From NCBI GenBank assembly GCA_004555735.1, contig SFHH01000142.1:1-5283 (forward strand): a DNA stretch of 5,283 bases. The letters are read 5' to 3'. This stretch comes from Acidaminococcus fermentans. GTDB taxonomy: Bacteria > Bacillota_C > Negativicutes > Acidaminococcales > Acidaminococcaceae. Positions within the stretch are counted from its first letter, which is position 1; each line of letters opens with the position of its first letter. The notes beneath the pieces were generated by a model. That model worked only from the letters and a program-made list of their open reading frames with translations, was not told where the DNA came from and ran no database searches. Shown here piece by piece: positions 1 through 5,032 of the stretch. A program made the translations under genes and the position numbers.

Positions 1-754
1 CTTCGCTGAAGGTATCCACCGTACCCCCGGCAATACACACCCGGTCCACTCCGGCGCCACCGGTCCGGTCCAGCGCCTGCTGGAAGATGGGTCCTTCCTT
101 GTAGCTGATAAATTCATCAGCTCCGTATTCTTTGGCCACCTGACGGCACACCGGCCGGGTCCCCACTGCGATGATCCGACTGGCTCCCCGGAGGGCACAG
201 GCCCGGACGGCCATCAGCCCTACGGGACCGATGCCGATCACCAGGACCGTATCTCCGAACTGGACATCCGCCAGTTCCACGGCATGGAAGCCGGTGGGGA
301 CCATGTCGGACATGATGCAGGCATCCACCGGGTCCATTCCCTCCGGCAGATGGGCCAGGTTCCCGTCCGCATCGTTCACATGGAAGAAATCCGCAAACAC
401 CCCATCTTTGTAGTTGGAGAACTTCCAGCCACCCAGCATCCCGCCGGAATGCTGCTGCCATCCGGCCTGGGCCGCTTCAGAACTCCAGTCCGGAGTAATG
501 GCAGGCACCAGGACACGGTCACCGGGTTTAAAATCCTTCACCAGGCTGCCCACTTCCACCACTTCGGCGCAGCATTCATGGCCCAGGATCATATTATGCC
601 GTTCTCCGATGGCTCCGGCCCACAGGGTGTGGACGTCGGAGGAACAGATGGCTGCCGCAATGGGACGGCAAATGGCATCCAGGGGCCCGCACACCGGCCG
701 TTCCTTTTCAATCCATCCCGATTCCCCAATCTTCAGCATGGCATATCCTCTCAT
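1..754 (-). CDS. NADP-dependent secondary alcohol dehydrogenase, zinc-type (5' part, cut by window edge)
   Basis: Oxidises secondary alcohols or reduces ketones with NADP(H) in the cytoplasm; the family is usually tetrameric. The visible 251 residues start MRGYAMLKIGESGWIEKE and, from memory, align without gaps to the roughly 350-residue Thermoanaerobacter brockii enzyme. The catalytic zinc ligands are present as Cys37, His59 (in GHE) and Asp150 (in SDMVPTGFH). The Rossmann glycine motif is GIGPVG at 174-179. The NADP-phosphate contacts known for the family appear as Gly198, Arg200 and Tyr218, with Thr199 where T. brockii has Ser. The four-cysteine structural zinc lobe of classical ADHs is absent, as expected for this clade. 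The start at 752-754 is fixed by an AGGAGG seven bases upstream; a second ATG five codons in is less well placed. About 100 C-terminal residues lie outside the window. The gene is divergent from the helicase operon and appears to have its own promoter. Family assignment is very secure; the physiological substrate is unknown. Confidence 0.95.
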   Translation of the reverse strand, partial: MRGYAMLKIGESGWIEKERPVCGPLDAICRPIAAAICSSDVHTLWAGAIGERHNMILGHECCAEVVEVGSLVKDFKPGDRVLVPAITPDWSSEAAQAGWQQHSGGMLGGWKFSNYKDGVFADFFHVNDADGNLAHLPEGMDPVDACIMSDMVPTGFHAVELADVQFGDTVLVIGIGPVGLMAVRACALRGASRIIAVGTRPVCRQVAKEYGADEFISYKEGPIFQQALDRTGGAGVDRVCIAGGTVDTFSE

Positions 755-761
755 TGAAGCA

Positions 762-767
762 CCTCCT
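762..767 (-). promoter_or_regulatory. Ribosome binding site of the alcohol dehydrogenase
   Basis: AGGAGG on the minus strand, seven bases before the ATG at 752-754. It is a full match to the anti-Shine-Dalgarno core and decides the start codon. Confidence 0.9.
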
Positions 768-817
768 GATTGTTCTGGATTTCTGATAATTAAATATTTT
801 TAACGTTTACTGTATAT

Positions 818-846
818 ATTATCGCAATTTTTTACTATTTCGTCAA
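818..846 (-). promoter_or_regulatory. Sigma-A type promoter of the alcohol dehydrogenase
   Basis: On the minus strand TTGACG (841-846) is followed, after a 17-base spacer, by GATAAT (818-823); each hexamer matches the consensus at five of six bases. A shifted -10 reading, TAATAT with a 19-base spacer, is possible but less good. The spacer and the following 40 bases are strongly AT-rich. The transcript would have a leader of roughly 55-60 bases containing an imperfect palindrome at 790-803, which could be an operator, though no regulator is identifiable. Confidence 0.7.
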
Positions 847-865
847 GAATTTCCCAAGATATCCT

Positions 866-878
866 CTCTTTTCAAGAG
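866..878. repeat. Small hairpin CTCTT-TTC-AAGAG
   Basis: A five-base-pair stem with a TTC loop. It is the counterpart of the eight-pair stem with the same loop at 4473-4491. One stem pair differs by a compensated change (T-A here at 867/877, C-G at 4477/4487), which hints at selection on the structure. There is no T-tract, so it is unlikely to be an intrinsic terminator. Confidence 0.45.
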
Positions 879-900
879 CTGCGTTTCCGTTCCAAACCAC

Positions 901-929
901 CAGGCATCGCAATGGATTTGCCGTGCCTG
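901..929. repeat. Two-tier hairpin in the left HIRAN module
   Basis: CAGGCA (901-906) pairs with TGCCTG (924-929), and inside it GCAA (909-912) pairs with TTGC (918-921), leaving a small internal loop and a five-base terminal loop. It sits where the right module carries an unrelated nine-pair hairpin (4553-4576), so position but not sequence is conserved. No terminator T-tract is visible. Confidence 0.4.
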
Positions 930-962
930 TCGTCCTTCTCTTCACTCTTTACTCTGCACTCT

Positions 963-1048
963 TCACTTTTCCCTCTTCACCCGTGCCACCACGCCCCGCT
1001 CAGTGATCAATTCCACTTTCCCACCTTCCTTTTCTTACTTCCATTATA
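963..1048 (-). pseudogene. Remnant of a HIRAN-domain gene (last 17 codons joined to its upstream region)
   Basis: On the minus strand, 966-1016 encodes VELITERGVVARVKREK followed by TGA at 963-965. This is almost the C-terminus of the intact protein at 4649-4948 (VELITGRGVVARVKKEK). Directly upstream of the Val codon, the sequence jumps to the RBS/leader region of the intact gene, including a TATAAT at 1043-1048. Start codon and HIRAN core are therefore gone. The junction near 1017-1020 corresponds to loss of about 4704-4953 of the other copy. Many differences between the two tails are synonymous or conservative, so the copies probably diverged as coding genes before this one was deleted. It cannot make a HIRAN protein. 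Confidence 0.75.
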
Positions 1049-1106
1049 GAAGATTAGGTGGGTAAAATGGCGGACAGATAAGGGGCATAAGAAAAAAAGT
1101 CAGCCC

Positions 1107-1127
1107 GGCCCTTGCGGGCCGCAAGGG
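1107..1127. repeat. GC-rich inverted repeat with two alternative stems upstream of the helicase promoter
   Basis: CCCTTGC (1109-1115) can pair with GCAAGGG (1121-1127) around a GGGCC loop, or GGCCC (1107-1111) can pair with GGGCC (1116-1120) around TTGC; the two exclude each other. It begins just after the GTCAG motif shared with 4209-4213 and 5035-5039, so it may be a derivative of that repeat family. It lies before the -35 box and is probably not in the helicase transcript. Confidence 0.4.
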
Positions 1128-1145
1128 AAGCGGACTGGGGAAACA

Positions 1146-1173
1146 TTGACTCTTGTCCCCTTTTCCCTACAAT
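1146..1173 (+). promoter_or_regulatory. Sigma-A type promoter of the SNF2-SWIM operon
   Basis: TTGACT (1146-1151), a 16-base spacer, then TACAAT (1168-1173); each hexamer matches the consensus at five of six bases. Initiation near 1180 would give a leader of only about 25 bases before the ATG at 1206. The RBS in that leader is weak (an AAGAG about nine bases upstream), so expression of the first gene may be low. Confidence 0.65.
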
Positions 1174-1205
1174 AAAAGTATCTGTAGTATAAAAGAGCCT
1201 TACCT

Positions 1206-3447
1206 ATGAAACCCCGCACACAAACCCTGGATTTTTTCTTTACCCCTGATGGTTTCCAGCTGGATTCCCCGGAACAGGAGGCCAGCCTGCTGGACGCCGT
1301 TCCCTTTGCCCCCGGCAGCACCTGGATTGACCCGGGCTGGCTCCATCACGCCTGGGAGCAGCTGAATCAGGTCTTTGCCCAGGATCTGGAAAATTTTTCC
1401 GGCACCCTGGAAGACTATCTAAAGACCCGAAGCGGTGGTCTCCGCCCTACCGACCGGATCTACTTCCACCTGGTGGAAAACAAAAGGAACGAAACGTATC
1501 CCTTCGCTTTCCTGGCCACCTATGCAACCTGTGATGCAAAGGGAGAGGCCCGTCACATGCCGCTTTCCTATGCGCTCCAGGAATACCGGGAAGACTGGGA
1601 CAAGCTGCTGCAGCTGCTGTCCTCCCTGGAGAAGGAGGCTCAGGTATCCCCCTTCCATGGCCGCTTCATCTCCTCCGGAGAAATCTTCCACCCCTTTGGC
1701 CTGACACCTCCAGAAGCCTATGAGTTCCTGAAGACCATCCCTCAGATCGAAGACCTGGACATCCGCTGCCGGATCCCCAACTGGTGGCGCCAGGGGAAGC
1801 AGCAGATTGCTCTCTCCGTGAAAATCGGAGACCAGGAGAAGCCCCTGCTGGGAGCTGAGACCCTGCTGACGCTCCAGTCCTCCCTGACCGTAGACGGGGT
1901 ATCCCTGACTCCGCATTGCCAGACTGCTGTCCGGTACCGAAGGACTGGCCCTGATCAAGGGCAAATGGATCGAAGTGGACCACCAGCATCTGAAGGAACT
2001 GCTCCAGCAGCTGAAGGGTTTTTCCGGCACCGCAACTGTGGCGGAGGCACTCCGGCAGGAACTGTCCGGCCAAGACGGGGTGACTTTCACCCATGGCCAG
2101 TGGCTGACCAGGCTCCTGGACCGGCTGCGCCACCCAGAAACCGTGACCGATCTGGCCCGTCAGCAACAAAAGCTTCCGGAAGGCCGGTTCCTGCTGGTGG
2201 TCCCAGCCTCTCTTCTGGGTAACTGGTCCCGGGAGCTGAATCGTTTCACCCCCCTCTCTTATACTGTGCTCCACGGACGGACAGCCAAAAAGCTGGAAGA
2301 AGTGCTGGAAACTTCCCACACCTTCCTGACCCTGACCACCTATGCCCTGGTGCCCCGTGTGGCCGGACTCCAGAAAATTCCCTGGGACGGAGTGATCCTG
2401 GACGAAGCCCAGGCCATCAAGAACCCCGGCACCCGGCAGACCCTGCAGATCAAAGGGCTGAAAGCCCGCCATCGTCTGGCCATGACCGGTACTCCCGTAG
2501 AAAACGATCTGTCCAATCTGTGGTCCCTTTTCGACTTTCTGGATCCGGGTCTCCTGGGCAGCCGGAAAGAGTTTTCCACCTACGCCACAGGCCTGGTAAA
2601 AAGCGGGAATTACGAACCGCTGCGGGCGGCTCTTTCTCCTTTTATCCTGCGCCGTCTGAAAACGGACAAATCCATTATCTCCGATCTGCCGGAAAAAATC
2701 GAAAAGAACGAATACATTTCCCTTTCTCCCTGTCAGGTGGCCTTGTACCGCAGTGAAGTCAGCCATTTCCGCACTTTGCTCCAGGAAAACGCTGAAGTCG
2801 GTGGCATCAGGCGGAAAGGTCTGGTGCTGGCCATGCTCAACAAACTGAAGCAGATCTGCAACCACCCGGACCAGTTCCTGGGTACAGGAACCTACCAGGA
2901 GGCGGAAAGCGGGAAGTTCCGGCGTCTGGACGAACTGTGCCGGAGCATCTACGAAAAACGGGAGAGGGTGCTGATCTTCACCCAGTACCGGGAGATTACC
3001 GATGCCCTGTCTGCCTTCCTGACAGAAGTATTCGGACGGCCCGGACTGGTCATCCACGGGGGCATCCCGGTGAAGAAACGGCAGGCCATGGTGGACGCCT
3101 TCAATGGGGAAGACTATGTGCCTTATATGGTCCTGTCCCTGAAGGCTGCCGGCACCGGTCTGAACCTGACCCGTGCCAGCCATGTGATCCATTTCGACCG
3201 CTGGTGGAACCCGGCCGTGGAAAACCAGGCCACCGACCGTGCCTACCGGATCGGGCAGACCCGGAACGTGATCGTCCACAAATTCATCTGCGCCGGTACC
3301 ATCAAGGAACGGATCGATGCCATGATCAACAGTAAAAAAGACCTGGCGGAACAGGTCATTGGAGGCAGCACCACCTGGATCACCGAGCTTTCCGACCGAG
3401 AGCTCCTGGATCTGATGAAGCTGGACCTTCCGGAAAAGAGGTGGTAG
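1206..3447 (+). pseudogene. SNF2-family DNA helicase/translocase, broken: frameshift plus loss of Walker A segment
   Basis: SNF2 proteins are dsDNA-stimulated ATPases that move along DNA and remodel protein-DNA complexes. The N-terminal part, from ATG 1206, starts MKPRTQTLDFFFTPDG and carries the family's helicase-associated region (FHLVENK, FAFLATYAT, SGEIFHPFGLTPPEAY, RIPNWWRQ, LTVDGVSLT). The protein then continues in another frame (RLLSGTEGLALIKGKWIEVD from 1921), so a frameshift lies at about 1908-1921. The C-terminal part holds LLVVPASLLGNW (motif Ia), DEAQ at 2401-2412 (II), TGTP at 2485-2496 (III), VLIFTQY (IV), and the motif V/VI block ending DRAYRIGQ at 3235-3258. Motif Q and the Walker A block (LRPYQ...DDMGLGKT, about 55 residues) should lie before motif Ia but are missing: HPETVTDL at 2152-2154 runs straight into ARQQQKLPEGRF. 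Corrected length is near 746 residues against roughly 900 usual from memory. Such a protein should not hydrolyse ATP. It is followed after 3 bp by the SWIM gene. The rest of the reading frame is clean, suggesting recent decay. Confidence 0.88.
3438..3443 (+). promoter_or_regulatory. Ribosome binding site of the SWIM gene
   Basis: GAGGTG sits seven bases before the ATG at 3451 and overlaps the last codons of the helicase, whose stop TAG is at 3445-3447. The 3-bp gap between the genes suggests translational coupling. Confidence 0.75.
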
Positions 3448-3450
3448 TCC

Positions 3451-4193
3451 ATGAGTGCCAAAAGAAAATATTCCTGGGGATTTTCCTATGCAAAATATCC
3501 CCAGCCTACCATCGAAGCCCTGCAGCAGCAGGCGGAACAGACCCTGCGGAAGGCCGGTGAAAAAAGCCGGGAGTATCAGCCGGTCCACGTAACCGGGACC
3601 CAGCTCTGCCGCCACTGGTGGGGCAAAACCTGGTGCAGGGCCATCGAATCCTATTCGGATATCAGCAACCGTCTGGCCCGGGGCCGCCGGTACCTCAAGG
3701 CAGATACCTTACTGGATCTGCGTCTTGCACCGGGAGAAATCCATGCCCTGGTCCAGGGATCTCGAGTCAAGCCCTACAAATTCCAGATCACCCTGATCCC
3801 TCTTTCGGATCAGAGCCGAAAAAAATCGAGGAAGCCTGTGTGGGTTCCCTCCCCAATATGGAAGCCCGGCTCAACGGAGAACTGCCCCCGACAGTAGCAG
3901 AAGTATTTACCCAGGAAGGCGGTCTTTTCCCACGGCCCTGGGAACTCCAGATCCGCTGCAGCTGCCCCGACGATGCGACTCTGTGCAAGCATGCGGTCGC
4001 CGTACTGTACGGCGTCGGTGTGCGCATCGACGAAAATCCCTTTCTTTTTTTCCGGCTCCGGGGCCTATCGGTGCAGGATCTGATCGCCCAGAAACTGGAA
4101 AGCCGGGTAGAAGAAATGCTGTCCCATGCCCACGACGCCCCTTCTGACCGCACCCTGCCGGAGGAAGAAATCGGGAAGCTGTTCGGGGTGTAA
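3451..4193 (+). pseudogene. SWIM zinc-finger protein, partner of the SNF2 helicase, interrupted by a frameshift at an A7 tract
   Basis: SWIM domains (CxCxnCxH) bind zinc and are thought to mediate DNA or protein contacts; small proteins of this type are commonly encoded beside bacterial SNF2 helicases. The first frame reads MSAKRKYSWGFSYAKYP, then HWWGKTWCRAIE (His55-Trp57 core), RLARGRRYL and VQGSRVKPYK, all typical of the family's N-terminal region. After SDQSR the frame must shift by -1 within A7 (3819-3825) to continue as KKIEEACVGSLPNMEARLNG. The SWIM motif follows as CSCPDDATLCKH at 3957-3992 (Cys170, Cys172, Cys179, His181 after correction), then DENPFLFFRLRGLSVQDLIAQ and stop TAA at 4191-4193. 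Corrected length is about 247 residues, normal for the type. Without a shift, translation ends at 3897 and the product lacks the zinc motif. The tract A-AAA-AAA is in phase for -1 ribosomal slippage, and one added A in the RNA would also restore the frame, so the gene may not be dead. A point deletion or a sequencing error are the simpler explanations. Confidence 0.85.
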
Positions 4194-4203
4194 AATGGAA
4201 AGA

Positions 4204-4341
4204 AAGAAGTCAGAACGGACCTTACGGACCTTTCAAAAGTCAGATGTCAGCTTGCCCCATGACAAACAGTTCGGTCCTGCATCTAAATCGTACAAAGCTG
4301 ACGTCTCAAGGTCCCCTTGGAGAGACTGTATCTGACTTCTT
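4204..4341. repeat. 138-bp imperfect palindromic element with 11-bp perfect inverted ends
   Basis: The outer ends AAGAAGTCAGA (4204-4214) and TCTGACTTCTT (4331-4341) are perfect inverted repeats. Inside, GGACCTT pairs with AAGGTCC, and AGATGTCAGCTT (4241-4252) with AAGCTGACGTCT, so the arms together form an imperfect inverted repeat about 50 bases long. It begins 11 bases after the SWIM stop codon. Related half-elements occur at about 5033-5082 and around 1098-1127, so this is a dispersed repeat. Size and symmetry fit a MITE-like or REP-like element; as RNA it would fold into a long hairpin at the operon's 3' end. No target-site duplication is obvious and no T-tract follows, so a terminator role is not shown. 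Confidence 0.65.
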
Positions 4342-4353
4342 ACCAGGCTGAAT

Positions 4354-4365
4354 GTCTTGTAAGAC
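4354..4365. repeat. 12-bp near-palindrome GTCTT-GT-AAGAC
   Basis: Five-base arms around a two-base centre, between the 138-bp element and the hairpin cluster. A two-base loop cannot form in RNA, so if functional it would act as a DNA-level site; no known operator is recognised. Confidence 0.25.
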
Positions 4366-4383
4366 TCGACCGGAGGCCGGGAA

Positions 4384-4404
4384 GGGCTCCCCTGCGGGCA
4401 GCCC
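4384..4404. repeat. GC-rich hairpin with a C-C mismatch
   Basis: GGGCT (4384-4388) pairs with AGCCC (4400-4404), and CCC (4390-4392) with GGG (4396-4398), leaving a TGC loop and one C-C mismatch. First of a series of hairpins filling the gap between the SWIM gene and the HIRAN gene. No T-tract follows. Confidence 0.45.
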
Positions 4405-4472
4405 CTACGCCGTCGCTGTACAACAACCGATAACAACGGAATTCTCCGACAGCGCATCATTCTTCTATATAT

Positions 4473-4491
4473 CCGCCCTTTTCAAGGGCGG
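4473..4491. repeat. Perfect 8-bp stem hairpin with TTC loop
   Basis: CCGCCCTT (4473-4480), loop TTC, AAGGGCGG (4484-4491). It is the counterpart of the weaker stem at 866-878 in the left module. It lacks a T-tract on either strand, so it is a structural repeat rather than a clear intrinsic terminator. Confidence 0.55.
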
Positions 4492-4494
4492 GGG

Positions 4495-4512
4495 ACCAGC
4501 CGCAAGGCTGGT
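4495..4512. repeat. 7-bp stem hairpin with GCAA tetraloop
   Basis: ACCAGCC (4495-4501), GCAA, GGCTGGT (4506-4512). On the plus strand the loop is a GNRA tetraloop, the kind used in stable folded RNAs. It is absent from the left module. Confidence 0.5.
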
Positions 4513-4523
4513 GGTGGGTTAGT

Positions 4524-4537
4524 AGCCCGCAGGGGCT
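4524..4537. repeat. Small hairpin AGCCC-GCAG-GGGCT
   Basis: A five-base-pair GC-rich stem with a four-base loop, third in line after the hairpins at 4473 and 4495, and followed by GCTGCGTTTCCC, which is shared with the left module at 878-888. Confidence 0.4.
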
Positions 4538-4552
4538 GCGTTTCCCTTCAAC

Positions 4553-4576
4553 ACCATCTGCTCCCCGGCAGATGGT
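4553..4576. repeat. Perfect 9-bp stem hairpin
   Basis: ACCATCTGC (4553-4561), a six-base loop TCCCCG, GCAGATGGT (4568-4576). It occupies the place of the unrelated hairpin 901-929 in the left module. On the minus strand it lies downstream of the HIRAN gene, so it could protect or end that transcript, but no T-tract is present. Confidence 0.5.
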
Positions 4577-4588
4577 CTCCATTAGCAT

Positions 4589-4615
4589 GAGACGTGAGAC
4601 GCCTGGCGCGAGACG
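4589..4615. repeat. Three GAGACG direct repeats
   Basis: GAGACG occurs at 4589-4594, 4596-4601 and 4610-4615, the first two separated by one base. It lies between the last hairpin and the presumed 3' end of the HIRAN transcript. No function recognised. Confidence 0.35.
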
Positions 4616-4616
4616 G

Positions 4617-4632
4617 AAAAGCGGCCCCGCCG
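4617..4632 (-). terminator. Possible weak intrinsic terminator of the HIRAN gene
   Basis: On the minus strand CGGC-GGG-GCCG (4632-4622) is followed, after one base, by TTTT (4620-4617), about 17 bases past the HIRAN stop codon. The stem has only four GC pairs and the T-tract is short, so the call is tentative. Confidence 0.3.
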
Positions 4633-4648
4633 TCCTCCTCTTCCCTCT

Positions 4649-4948
4649 TCACTTTTCCTTCTTCACCCGTGCCACCACGCCCCGGCCGGTGATCAGTTCC
4701 ACTCTGGCATAGGCTTTTTTGCCGATTTTATCCCAGATCCGCCCGGCACTCCAGGTATCCCCCAGCACAGTATGGGGGCTGTTGGCCACATAGCCCACTT
4801 TGCCGATGCCCGGCAGTTCCACCCGGATGGCTTCCCTGTCATATTCGTTGTCCAGTTCCTTCCGTAGCACCAGCTCCATTTTCCTCCGGAACACCTCATA
4901 CCCCAGATAATGATTGCAGCCGGTAATGGTAATGAAGATCTTTTTCAT
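4649..4948 (-). CDS. Stand-alone HIRAN-domain protein, 99 residues
   Basis: HIRAN domains recognise DNA; in eukaryotic HLTF the domain binds the 3' end of single-stranded DNA at stalled forks. The protein starts MKKIFITITGCNHYLGYEVFRR, followed by the domain hallmarks: a charged strand (MELVLRKELDNEYDREAIRVE, with the DNEYDREAI core at about 33-41), then GKVGYVANS at about 48-56, and a basic tail ending GRGVVARVKKEK. Length is that of one bare domain, so it has no catalytic partner of its own. ATG at 4946-4948 has AGGTGG seven bases upstream and a TATAAT about 30 bases upstream. Neighbours are the hairpin cluster downstream and a repeat half-element upstream; it converges on the SNF2-SWIM pair. 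A second, gutted copy is at 963-1048. The gene is intact and codon use looks normal. Family is likely from motif recognition only; its biological role in bacteria is not established. Confidence 0.8.
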   Translation of the reverse strand: MKKIFITITGCNHYLGYEVFRRKMELVLRKELDNEYDREAIRVELPGIGKVGYVANSPHTVLGDTWSAGRIWDKIGKKAYARVELITGRGVVARVKKEK

Positions 4949-4955
4949 GTGGCTC

Positions 4956-4961
4956 CCACCT
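4956..4961 (-). promoter_or_regulatory. Ribosome binding site of the HIRAN gene
   Basis: AGGTGG on the minus strand, seven bases before the ATG at 4946-4948. The same sequence survives in the left remnant, now fused to the gene's tail. Confidence 0.65.
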
Positions 4962-4978
4962 TTCCTTTTCTTATTTCC

Positions 4979-4984
4979 ATTATA
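4979..4984 (-). promoter_or_regulatory. -10 box of the HIRAN gene
   Basis: A perfect TATAAT on the minus strand, conserved in the left copy at 1043-1048. No good -35 hexamer lies 16-18 bases upstream, and no extended -10 TG is present, so the promoter may need an activator or be weak. Confidence 0.45.
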
Positions 4985-5032
4985 GAAAAGTTAGTGGGTA
5001 AAATGGGGGACAGATAAGAGGCAAAAGAAAAA

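Larger units (their letters stand above)
859..1103. repeat. Left, internally deleted copy of the HIRAN module
   Basis: This stretch aligns, in the same orientation, with 4469-5039. Shared landmarks in order are: ATATCC plus a small hairpin with a TTC loop; GCTGCGTTTCC; a second hairpin; a CTCTTC/CTTCAC-rich tract; the end of the HIRAN coding sequence; its upstream region with CCATTATAGAA and GGGTAAAATGG; and finally a GTCAG motif. Over 56 bases covering the HIRAN 3' end I count five differences. Relative to the right copy it lacks about 250 bp of the gene and about 50 bp of hairpin sequence. Together with the right copy it brackets the SNF2-SWIM operon. Confidence 0.7.
755..1205. other. Intergenic gap between the divergent dehydrogenase and helicase
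   Basis: No intact gene. Left to right it holds the dehydrogenase RBS and promoter, the gutted left HIRAN module, a GC-rich inverted repeat and the helicase promoter. The first 90 bases are AT-rich, while the rest is repeat material. Confidence 0.8.
4194..4648. other. Structured non-coding region between the convergent SWIM and HIRAN genes
   Basis: No convincing coding sequence. It contains the 138-bp palindromic element, at least five hairpins, the GAGACG repeats and a weak terminator candidate. A looser pair, CGCTGT (4414-4419) with ACAGCG (4449-4454), spans a 29-base loop. No T-rich intrinsic terminator is visible for the plus-strand operon. Confidence 0.75.

Noticed and set aside
284..803. 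Overlapping plus-strand open frames opposite the alcohol dehydrogenase
   Set aside because: The minus strand gives a near-gapless match to a known enzyme with an RBS and promoter. The plus-strand products have no recognisable motifs.
1908..1921. Programmed frameshift in the helicase
   Set aside because: No slippery heptamer, homopolymer or stimulatory element is visible, and the gene has a second disabling deletion.
1975..3447. Independent gene starting at GTG 1975
   Set aside because: The frame already shows family sequence upstream (from 1921) and there is no RBS before 1975. It is the second half of a frameshifted helicase, and as a separate protein it would begin mid-domain and still lack Walker A.
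1666..3615. A 649-codon open frame on the minus strand across the helicase
   Set aside because: It is the antisense of a clearly recognisable SNF2 reading frame. Its translation is Gly/Gln/Phe-rich without known motifs and has no RBS, so it is a by-product of GC-rich codon use.
3618..4193. Separate gene starting at ATG 3618
   Set aside because: The N-terminal third is out-of-frame translation of the SWIM protein. Only the part after 3819 resembles the family, so it is the continuation of the gene begun at 3451.
4126..4460. Short open frames across the palindromic element and hairpin cluster
   Set aside because: They run through inverted repeats and out of the SWIM gene in the wrong frame, with no RBS.
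4473..4491. Intrinsic terminator for the SWIM operon
   Set aside because: The stem is strong but neither strand has a following T-tract.
4384..4615. CRISPR array or tRNA-like cluster
   Set aside because: The hairpins differ in sequence and spacing. There are no regular repeats with unique spacers and no cloverleaf or CCA end.
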